From contig NC_088867.1 of NCBI RefSeq assembly GCF_032884065.1, positions 28,329,507 through 28,393,506 on the forward strand: a DNA stretch of 64,000 nt. The letters run 5' to 3'. The translations under genes and the position numbers were made by a program. Below are positions 55,293 through 64,000 of this stretch, in pieces; position 1 is the stretch's first letter, and each line of letters starts with the position of its first letter. Source of the DNA: Artemia franciscana (taxonomy: Eukaryota > Arthropoda > Branchiopoda > Anostraca > Artemiidae). The notes beneath the pieces are model-generated. The model ran no database searches. It saw only the letters and a list, made by a program, of their open reading frames with translations, and was not told the DNA's origin.

Positions 55293-58200
55293 CTAAAAAA
55301 AAAAATGAAAAAATGTTATTCAACACAAACAAATATTATCAAGTAATTTCCATTCAAATAAAAACATGCCAAAATGCATTTATGGCCCAATTCAAACTAG
55401 CAAGGGAGGGGGTGTGCTTCAGACCAAATGAAAGAGCAGGATGTCCCCAATTTTTCCAATTTACGCACGCAAGTTTATAATTTTTCGTAGCCGAAATGAT
55501 TTATAAAAAGACAGCTACTTTTAGTTGGACAATGCTTCATATTTTCTAGGCATCTAATTTCCGACAACGCTGATGGTTCGTTCCTTCGATCGAAAGACTA
55601 GATTCACCGTGATTAGGAAAAAGTAGAAAGAAGGGAGTTTTTTTTATTCATTTTGAAATATTTGCTTGATTAAAATCAAATTTTAAATTCCAGTAAAGTT
55701 GAACAGACACTTGAAAAATTTGGGTCTCCTTTGTACAATGAATGTATATTAAGAACATTATATGTTAAAAACTTATATCTGATTAATTTGGATAAAAAAA
55801 AAATTATTCCAGTTGCAATAAATACTTGAGTTGTCTTACTAAGACAATAAATGGCCAAAGATTTCCATTTTTTTAGGGGGTGGGGGTGAAATGTACGTGT
55901 TATTTGGCTAAGGACCCTGTGAAGTTCTGTTTTGTATTTTTTAGGAAATGTTATAAATTATTTAAGAATTTGACTGTTAGTTGTTGGCATCTTCAATAAC
56001 AAAGTCATAAAATCCGGCTTTTCCTCTGTATTTTCTTGTACAATTTCTGAAATTCATACAACTTCCCATCGTCTTCTCCCACAAAGATAAGTTTCCGGGA
56101 TCAACTTGGATAGTCTACTTTTCCTTGAAAAAAGGGAAGTATTTGAAAAAAGTGAAGGACCTGAAAAACAGAAGAAATAGAATAGAGTTAAACGAACCTT
56201 AAGCAAAATTCTGTGTTTGGCGAAAGGGTAAGACCTGACCTGAATTTGACAGGTTTTCTACAAAGTACTCCAACAACAGCAAGGAAAAGATCCAGAAAAG
56301 TGACAGTACTATCATACCTTTCAACCCACCATTGGTCACAAAAGTGATGGAGGTTTTGCTTTTTTTTTCTTTTTTTTTTATGCGGCAGAGCAGAAGCTAA
56401 TGACTCAGTTCATTTGGGAAATAGGAAAAAAATATTTCCTTATAAATATCCATATAGCATTTGAACTAAGTCCAGTCTGGAGGCCTTCACCAGGGCAAGG
56501 TTTAAACTAGAGGTTCCCAACCAATTTTGGGGCATGCCCCACCAAGACAGTTCTAAAATCATGATGTCCCCTTCGTGGTGTTTAATTTTGTTATTAAAAA
56601 ATTTTATGCTTATTCACCCGAAGGAAGCTTAAAAGGCCTTAACCTTAAGGTCGTCCTCTAGGCTTTTATCTTGTTACTGAACCCTTGTGCACCAGGTCCC
56701 AGGTGCAACTGAACCCCCGTGTTACTGAACCTTCGTGCAAATGAACGCCCTTGCAACTGAACCCTCGAGTAACTGGACCCTCATGAAACTAAAACTATTT
56801 GCAACCGAACCACTTTTTACTCGTGCAACTAAATCCCCGTGGAACTGAACCCCTATTTAATTGGAATCTTCGTCAAACATAACCCCAGTTTAACTGAATC
56901 TTCGTGCTACTGAACCTTCATGCACTTAATCCCCGTTTAAATGAGGCTTCCTGCAACTGAATTCCGTAAAACTTAATCTTCGTGCAACTCAACCATCACG
57001 CAATTCAATATCTGTGGAACTCAAACATATTCACCTCAACCCTCATTCAACTCAACCTCCCTGCAATTCAATACTTTTGCAACTCCATCCCATTTGTTTC
57101 AGTCCCCAGTCTATCACCTTTTTTGCAAATCAACCCTCTTTTAACTCCAATTAAATCAAACTTGTCTGATTCAAGTCCCATTCAAATCAGCCAAATCCAG
57201 CACGTCCAAATCAGCCAATTCAGCCCGTTTAATTCAGACTTGAACGAAAATGGTCTTTATTTGTTGGTTTTATTGTTTTGTGTTTCTCCGATGTAGAACT
57301 ATTCCCCCTTACTACATCTAAAAAACAAAACTTTATGCATCTTTACTATTTATTTGAAAATTAGCAGAGCTTTTCATGCAAAAAATATACATCATTACGG
57401 GCTCAAACACACCTGAAGGTCATGGTTTTAGCAATGGCTGTACCCTAGTACAAAGAAAGGCCATAGTAGCCAAAATCTTCAATACACATTAAAAAAACAC
57501 CAACTCATAAGAAAAACTTGCCGTTAATACTGATTCAGGAATGGTAGCTATTATTTAAATTAGTAGTAAAAGTTTATTTCGGAAAAAATTTTTGGTAACT
57601 TGTAAAAAGAGTCAAAAACACAGATATGTCTCCCTTTTCTGTTTTGTTTTTCCAGCTGAGATAGGGCACTAGAATATCATAGAGATCGGTCCAATGTTAT
57701 TTGAAATCTAATATTCACATTTGCTCGCTTTTTGCAATTTTCTCATGACAACATTATCGCAGAATACCTTATGGCACCAAAATCATATTTAAGTGTAATT
57801 TCTGAAGTGGAAAGGCTTGAAACCATAAAAGGTCTACCATTAAAATCTTCATGATCGAAAATCCTTATTGAGGTGTTTAAAATCCCTCTCTTTAATACTT
57901 CCCTACCCATTCACCTTTGCAAGTGGAAAGCAAAAAAAAAAACAAGTGAAAAAAATTCATCCAAATACAAAGCTGATTCGTTAATGATAGAAGCTCTTTA
58001 GCTTCATTTCAACACTAAAATTAATTAAGAAACAAATTCTTTGAAATTACGGGAAAGTGCTTGATATCCAAACATGTCTTTTTCTTTCTCCTTTTCCTTA
58101 GCACTAGCCGGTCACTGGAACATCGTAGAGGCTGTGAAATGGATAACCTTCGGAGGTTTTTGGAATAAAATGCTTTGTCCCCCCCCCCCTTAATGTTGTG

Positions 58201-59316
58201 CATTAACTGGTGACTGGTTTGATGTTACATTGCATACTTCACTCAAAATTTTCAAATGAATAGATGATTGGTTGACTATTTAGACCTGCCTACGAGTATA
58301 ATAATCCCTACCGTTATAATATTCTTTTTGAAATTTGTTTTCAGCGGAAATTTTTGAGCCTATAAAGTTTTGGTTTTTTCCCAATACCTTTCAATTTTTC
58401 TTTAAATTCATTCTGACTTTTGTGTATTCCTAAATTAGAGACAAAATCCTATTAAATTTTTCTCAAACCAGAGTATAAACTATTTCTAACTGTAGAACTG
58501 AGGCCCAAATTCAAAGACACTCCATCACACATTTAAATCAATGATTATACTGTTTGAACAAATAAGGGAATAGAAATCAAAATCTGATTATTTTGATGGA
58601 AAGCGGATAAAGTCCTACATGAATTTAGTAATTATTAATCTTGCCATAAACGAAAAGATACCCGCAAGCAGCATCCCGGAAGTGAAGCGATTTCATTTGC
58701 TGTCAGTGACAGAATTTAGTTACAAATACGGCTCTGTCAGTTATTTGTCTTTGGTCCAAACTAGTTTAGCTTGCCCAAATGGCTAACATAAGTTAAAAAC
58801 GCCAAACGAAGTGAGAAGCATATTTTGAGCTTTTCATCAGTACCAGTTCAAACTTATTCTTAGGCCTTGGGTTGAGCTCAGTAAAACAAGGTTCAATTTA
58901 AATATGGGTGAGTTACATAACAGTTAAGTCAGAAGTGGGTTGATGTAAACGGGAATCCAGTGGCGAGGACTTAGTTAAATGAGGTTGAGTTCTACAGAGG
59001 CTAAGTCAAACGAATACTCATTTAAATGGGACTGAGTTGCACGGAACCCATTTAAACGGGGGTTCAATCGTACGAGGGTTTAGTCAAATAGGGTTGAGCT
59101 ACGCAAGGGTCTAGTTGCACGAGGTTTCAGTTAAATAGCGCTGAGTTGCGCGTGGGTCCAGTTAAACATGGGCAAAGTTACCCGTGGATTCAGTTAAAGG
59201 GGGTTGAGTTGCACGGAAGCTTAGTTACACCCACACCCCTTTTATACAATGGGTAACGACATCGCAACACTATAATGCTTTTTTGTGCTCTTTAAATTAA
59301 TTTGAATGTGACGCTA

Positions 59317-59371
<55 letters not shown>

Positions 59372-62300
59372 GCTCTAAAGTTAAGTCAGGCGAGATTGCA
59401 CGTCCTGCCCGGGACACACTAAAGTACTATCTTGCCCCACAGTTGGGGCATGTGCCCCACGTTGGGAATCGCGGGTTTAAACAATGCGCATAAATGGCAA
59501 TTTGATACCGCTTTCGTATCTCTGCTTGAGCGCAGTTATATAAACCTGACATGTTATTACCCCCATCAAAGCCAATTTCAACTAACTTGTTCATGTCGAA
59601 TGTAAACTCTAAGCAGAGTCTAATAATCTACCTTGCAAGACCTACGCCAGACAAGTTATTCGCAGCGTCCAAACGCAAAAAAAAAACTTTCTTCTGCTTG
59701 ATGATCGTCATAGAAACGGATGACAAGGATAAGCGGATCTTTATGAGTTACATCACTCATCTCATCAGCCAGTATTAAAAACACTGCAATCTTAGCTCTT
59801 TTTAACATTAAATCCCGAATGATATTACCTACACTATGGACGATATCAGTCTGCAATAGAAGAGATGCATATTTCACACTTTTAATGGATGATTCGAAAC
59901 GCTCCCACAATTTTGTGTTTCACAATCCATCATGAATCGCAACAACCTTCTGAATACCCCTTTATTTTCAACATTTTTGTAAGAATGTCACTTTTTTCAC
60001 GAAGACTCCGCACGGCTAGTCCATGAAAAACACAAAATAGAATAGCATGGACAGTTGGTCTTGGGATTTCTCGGTTTTTATCCTTCCCTCGTGATCTTGA
60101 AAATTCAATTGCTGATCAATTGGAATGCTTTTTCATAATTGTATTTTGGTAAACATCATAGATTTTTGTACTGCAGTAACATAATACTGCTGTTCATCAT
60201 GATGCTTGCAGTTACTGAGAGCATCTTTAAGGTTAGTATGTGCAAAACTAAGCAACTCAACTCAAGTGATTTTATTGTCAAAAACCTTACGCGGTCATGC
60301 AGACCAGTGGTAGTTCTTGTCATAATAAAAGATAAGGCACTGACCATAGATAACCTTAAAAGATAAGGCAAAAACCACAGCCATAGCCATCATCATATAA
60401 ATTAATATGTTGACTTGAAATATCACAAACAGAAAGTCAAAAGACATTGAAATATCCAACTATCTGTAAAAAATAAAATAAATAGCTCCAAGTTCAAATT
60501 AAAGGAAAAAATTCTGTGAAGACAACAAAAAATACAAAGAATATTGAACTAAAATGAATAAATATGCACAATTATTTACGAGTGAGTCCGGTATTAAAAA
60601 TCTTGACAAAAGAGGGAACAAAACTATTTGCATAACCCATATGCTATGCTGGTACCCAGTGAATTTTAGGTACCGCTTCAGGGACTTGTCGCGGGAGCCA
60701 TTGGCACGAAGGTAGATGCTCAGAGGGGAGCATTTCACGAAATCACGGATTAGCCAAAAACCGACACCGAATTTGAAACACAATTCATCAAGATGTGCCG
60801 AAAGCGTTGTAAGGGAAAATTATTTTAAATGGGAGCAATAAGAGACTCTGGGAGATTTAAAAACTACCAGAACAGCTTGGTATTGGATCCTTTCTAGGCG
60901 CTCTTTCTGGTCAAAAGTCAGGCCATAATGCCAAACAGGACAAACATATTCAACCAGCGGTCTGACAAATGTAAGGAAAATACGCAATAAGTGGGGGTTG
61001 GGAAACCACACGACCCAGGGCTTTTAAAGAAAGGATAACCAGGTTTGTCCGTTTGATCATCTCCAGTATTGGTTTTTCCCACTTCACGTCATCTATGAGA
61101 TATATTCCTAAGAGTGTGATATCCATGATGCTGCAGCCTGAAACATTCTGTAAAGCAAGGGATGAGTTGTCCCTCAGAAAAGAAAGAGTTAATAAAAGCA
61201 ATTTTTCGCGATTGACGATCATTTTGCCCTTCTAAGCAAAGCGTGTAAACCCACCATTATTCTATCTACCTCGTCTGAAGCACTCTTTTCACCAAGCTCC
61301 AGTACGAATAAATTATGAACGAACTTAAAGTAATCCGAATCATCATTTTCCAATCCAAAGGAGAGGGCCTAAAATTAATTCCTGGGGAACTCAGCAGTAG
61401 ATTGGCAGGGGATCAAAATAGGCTCATTTGTACTTAGTTTTTGAATTCTATCTGAAAGAAAATTTTCAGTACCTTGCGGATAACGGTTCTATGGTAGGTC
61501 AAATCGAATGCTTTCTTTGGGTCACTCGCGATGAGGTTGACCCAGCGTTCCGATTCATCTAGATGCTTTAAAATCTTATCAAAAAAACTAATTAATTAAT
61601 AGCTTGTCGAACTTTGGGGAAGATTACCAAATTGTAATTACCAAAGCATCTAATTATATTACCAATTGCAATTACCAAAAATTGTATTACCAAAGCATCC
61701 AAGCTTCTGACATGAGCGTTTACTGGTCCTGGATTCAGCAAAAAGGAAGCAGTGAATAGAGAATGCACCTTTTTTAATGGGCTGAACACCAACCATGAAT
61801 ACTTTTAATCCATGCACTTTGAATTCGTAGGTCTACACCTAATAGAAAAGTGAGCTGGATGATTAGCGTCAATTCAAAGCTGTTATAGGGCTAACCTGTT
61901 TCATTCTTAATGTCCAGTCTTTCCCGGGCATTTAAAAACGTGAAAAAACGAAGATGGTGCATAAAGCTGCGATAAAAAAAAAAAGGCAATTCTCTCTCTC
62001 TGATTGATCTCTTTGATTGGAATAATTTTGCATGGAATGAGATTAGCCGAGGGCCTTCTGCCCTTACCTCAAGCAGATAGTTTCGTTTTGCCCGTGAAAT
62101 ACCTGTCAATACATACTGTGCTTTCTTTTTAAATATCACTGAGACACGTTGAGTCGAATACTAGCAACGAAGCTTACGCAGCTTTAAACCTGAAGTCTGA
62201 AATAAGACTTGCAGAGGGATGAAATGACCGAGAGAATGACAATTCTTGGTTAAGGAGAGGGGGATATTTTACAAGCGTAAAATCTAGATCTGGACAGATA

Positions 62301-62908
62301 TATAAAAGATGTGTAAAGGGGGAAAATTTTATTGTTGTGTAGCACTTCCAAGTTATTGTCGAAGAATACAACAAAAAAATCAAGGGGACTGACGACTGAG
62401 AGCAAGATATTAAACTCCCCAAAAATTATTAGGAGTTTCAGGGGGGAGCCTCACCCCCTGGGCCCCTTCTGAATACGTCACTGGTTTTGTGGTAACAAAA
62501 AATATTTTCTTTTTTTCTTTCAAAACAGAGTGGAAAATTCCCCATTTCCAAACCAAGCCTCTTTCAGTGTAAAATTCCACAAGAAAGAATAAAAGGAAAC
62601 AATATGGCAAAAATGGAAACTATCTTAGCAAAACGGGTAAAATAACGCTTTTAACGAGTTTTGAAAAAAATTCTATGTACCTTGGAATCCAGTATTTGGC
62701 TTATGTCAAGATCGGTAGCGCGTCTCTTCGACAGATCTCCAAGAACTCTATGTGAGAACTCGTTATCGAGCACAAGTTCAACTGCCATGACAGGTTCCAG
62801 AAGGCCAGTTCCAACTTCTCTAAGAAGCTGTGTAATACACTGAGATGCAGCCGCTGATATTGCAATTTCCGATGTCCTTGATGGAGCTTCAAACCATTGC
62901 AAACCAAC
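55122..62908 (-). CDS. GFM2: Mitochondrial ribosome-releasing elongation factor G2, last two coding exons
   Basis: Two exons on the - strand, 62908-62681 (76 codons) and 55292-55122 (56 codons plus stop), join in phase 0 across a 7388 bp intron. Together they cover domains IV-V of an EF-G GTPase. Family knowledge: GFM2 works with the mitochondrial recycling factor to split ribosomes after termination and does not translocate. The ending GYSTAIRSMTSGTATFSMEL matches the GFM2 pattern (GYST...LTSGSATF.LEL) rather than GFM1, which has a different tail. The 5' exons lie beyond the window or were not recognised in 62909-64000. The gene converges on the RDH-like gene. Confidence 0.88.
55293..56199. 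other. GFM2 intron, no element recognised
   Basis: AT-rich; nothing supported before the fossil transposase. Confidence 0.4.
56200..56507 (-). pseudogene. ZMYM1-like hAT transposase fossil, continuation beyond the insertion
   Basis: Reading the - strand from the target duplication gives LNLALVKASRLDLVQML, which continues the HC...LN box interrupted at 59482. Further on is HHFCDQWWVERYDSTVTFLD, matching the hAT motif C.TRWVERH.A...F. Beyond about 56200 no clear remains are seen. Confidence 0.72.
56676..57235 (+). repeat. Subterminal array of an about 18 bp motif, left side
   Basis: Degenerate tandem copies of GTGCAACTGAACCCTC, about 18-20 bp apart, fade towards the interior (variants CAACTCAACC, CAAATCAGCC). 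The open frame across part of it is a by-product of the repeat and is not a gene. Confidence 0.8.
58860..59235 (-). repeat. Subterminal array of the about 18 bp motif, right side, inverted
   Basis: Copies of GGGTTCAGTTGCACGAGG and variants (GGGTTGAGTTGCACGG, GGTCTAGTTGCACGAGG) are the reverse complement of the left-side motif, again at about 18 bp spacing. Confidence 0.8.
59321..59368. repeat. (TA)24 microsatellite
   Basis: Perfect TA run of 48 bases between the right subterminal array and the right end of the hAT-type element. It probably expanded after insertion. Confidence 0.97.
59483..60150 (-). pseudogene. ZMYM1-like hAT transposase fossil, N-terminal part
   Basis: On the - strand, in several frames: HAILFCVFHGLAVRSLREKS near 60030, then FLILADEMSDVTHKDPLILV (the first catalytic aspartate region, usual LADETTD), and GFDGGNNMSGLYNCAQ followed by IAIYAHCLN (usual YDGA.NMSG..GVQ and YVHC..H.LNL). 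This is the order seen in the ZMYM1 / TTF-type hAT lineage. Stops and frameshifts show it is dead. It stops at HCLN, exactly at the target site of the 56508-59474 element. Confidence 0.8.
60490..61590 (-). pseudogene. Decayed LINE, reverse transcriptase C-terminal region
   Basis: On the - strand: ESERWVNLIASDPKKAFDLT near 61530 (palm start), MDITLLGIYLIDDVKWEKPI near 61120, TFVRPLVEYVCPVWHYGL near 60960, then DQKERLERIQYQAVLV, and a tail with ELCFKFGVGFWLIRDF near 60750. The VEYVCPVWH and ERIQ motifs are typical of the Jockey/CR1 thumb and C-terminus. It is broken by frameshifts and sits inside the large GFM2 intron. More N-terminal remains may extend towards 62170 but are not clear. Confidence 0.72.
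61591..62680. other. GFM2 intron; possible LINE remains
   Basis: ATTACCAAA-type short repeats at 61621-61695. On the - strand, GISRAKRNYLLEVRAEGPRL near 62090 may be a LINE linker. Near 62430-62485 a GGGGGAGCC... to TACGTCACTG segment resembles a MITE end, without a found partner. Confidence 0.35.
62681..62908 (-). CDS. GFM2: GFM2 penultimate coding exon (domain IV to V)
   Basis: On the - strand the acceptor is TTTATTTTTAAG and the donor is GATTCCAAG|GTACAT. It encodes TSEIAISAAASQCITQLL, then LLEPVMAVEL and VLGDLSKRRAT. The LLEP(V/I)M segment is the conserved start of domain V in all EF-G proteins. Confidence 0.9.
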
Positions 62909-63529
62909 CTTAAAAATAAAAAGAGGTAGGTACATTAAAAAAATAAAATTCTTAGCAAAAACAGTGTCTTTTAATTCCAATGTTTACAGGTCAATAGGTC
63001 TTGAAATGGAAGTAAGAGCGGAAAAATTGTCCATACCGCGAAAAAGAACCATTGCTAAAAGAGAAAGGCCTCGAGTGAACATCAGCTCCACATACATTTG
63101 TCACTCATTCGTACTAGCGGAGAATCCTCAAATACTAAATTAGCGTGAGCAAAGCTGTAGTTTTTATAGCATATCAAACTGGAAATCTTACTATGATAAC
63201 ATGGATGTGTGTGGAGTCCAAAACTTAGTATGGAGGGATAACAAAATTTCTTCACAGGAACTCTAGGTTGTCCCCAAAATCGAGTTAGAGAGTTAGAGTG
63301 CCATCAATTTATTTTGCATGTGTTGTATACATGTGTATAAAGGGGCTTTAAGAGTAGACCCGCCTGGGGCCCTCAAAATATACAGATTATAATTTTTTGC
63401 GTGGTTCTGATCAAACCATTGATGAACATGAAACGTAACTCAAGCGCAATAGCGCTGCCTAAGTAAATAACGATGTTGGCACAATTTATTATTATCATCT
63501 TTTTTTATACCATACTTTTCATTCAATTA
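62909..63529. other. GFM2 intron, no exon recognised
   Basis: No segment resembling GFM2 domains I-IV was found on the - strand. Confidence 0.4.
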
Positions 63530-63790
63530 GAAATTAAAAGGGTTAGTGACCTTTTAAATAATCGAAAGTGATTGGAGGGCAACGTAATCCCCTCCCACGC
63601 CAATCATTTCCCCAAACATATCCAACTAAATTTTGAGACAACCATTTTATTCAAAAAGTCTGGAAATTATGTCTCTGAGGATGAAACCTTCCCCCCCCCC
63701 CAAGCCCTCATGGCAAGGGTTATAAATTATGCCCTGGGGCATACGAGGTTTATATAGGAAGCATGGTCGTATAGGGATGTCGTCGGACCT
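63530..63790. repeat. Family C interspersed repeat
   Basis: CAAACATATCCAACTAAATT, GGAAATTATGTCTCTGAGGA and GGTTATAAATTATGCCCTGG match the copies at 37725 and 39115. The open frame at 63572 is part of it. Confidence 0.75.
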
Positions 63791-64000
63791 GAAGGAAGGT
63801 CACTACTATCGTTGCAACATTCAAAAATCAAAAGTTACAAAGACTTTCAGGAATTAATGCCATTATCTTTTAAACAATCAACCAGTTACAAAAATCTGAT
63901 ATGCAGTATGCTAGATTTTTATTAAGAGTCACTTCTTTTTAAACGCACTCTTTTGAAATGTATAGCAAATCAGTTTGATCCTTTATTGATTCGTCAATTC

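Larger units (their letters stand above)
56508..59474. mobile_element. Non-autonomous hAT-type element with large subterminal repeat arrays
   Basis: The ends are imperfect inverted repeats: TAGAGGTTCCCAACC on the left; CCGCGATTCCCAACG read inward on the right. Both are followed by a GGGGCA.GCCCC-type segment. An exact 8 bp duplication, GTTTAAAC, flanks it (56500-56507 and 59475-59482). No transposase frame is seen inside the 2967 bp. The left side holds copies of an 18-20 bp motif (56676-57235) and the right side the same motif inverted (58860-59235). The middle, about 1.6 kb, is single-copy as far as I can see. It is inserted into a fossil transposase whose frame resumes across the site. Confidence 0.82.

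Noticed and set aside
56982-57296. 104-codon open frame
   Set aside because: It translates the subterminal repeat array.
60139-60371. Open frames on both strands upstream of the ZMYM1-like fossil
   Set aside because: No motif beyond the fossil's own beginning.
62430-62490. TACGTCACTG segment as one end of a MITE
   Set aside because: No partner end or target duplication could be located.

Overview
The window is eukaryotic nuclear DNA: AT-rich, with short exons in long introns, GT/AG splice sites, AATAAA signals and very dense decayed transposons. Protein matches and repeat style fit an arthropod. Some interspersed repeats resemble, from memory, brine-shrimp (Artemia) DNA, but the species call is a guess.

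Three host genes can be supported. (1) A retinol-dehydrogenase-like short-chain dehydrogenase (RDH11-14 type) lies on the + strand, with five exons from 32675 to 50360. All catalytic motifs are present; the first coding exon was not found. (2) The last two coding exons of mitochondrial elongation factor G2 (GFM2) lie on the - strand (62908-62681 and 55292-55122), split by a 7.4 kb intron and convergent with the dehydrogenase. (3) One internal exon of an INO80C (Ies6)-like chromatin-remodelling subunit lies on the - strand (9707-9553), isolated among repeats.

Layout: 1-5300, satellite-like repeats, a trinucleotide microsatellite and a MITE; 5301-5880, Helitron 3' end; 6269-8941, a DIRS-like remnant between inverted repeats; 9553-9707, the INO80C-like exon; 10264-12051, a two-copy 893 bp duplication; 13416-15760, two fossil hAT transposases of different lineages; 16150-22800, MITEs, foldback repeats and a tandem array; 22800-28200, mostly quiet DNA; 28200-31960, a LINE split by a complete hAT element with an open transposase frame; 32675-50360, the dehydrogenase, whose introns carry LINE and MITE debris; 50600-55100, intergenic, with a recent 385 bp tandem duplication; 55122-62908, GFM2, whose intron holds a ZMYM1-like hAT fossil interrupted by a second hAT-type element, and a LINE.

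The strongest unusual signals are the two well-delimited hAT insertions (29218-31600 and 56508-59474). Each has an exact 8 bp target duplication and sits inside an older transposon. The second has large oppositely oriented arrays of an about 18 bp motif near both ends. I see no sign of a prokaryotic-type system, and no gene cluster or pathway: the three host genes look unrelated in function.
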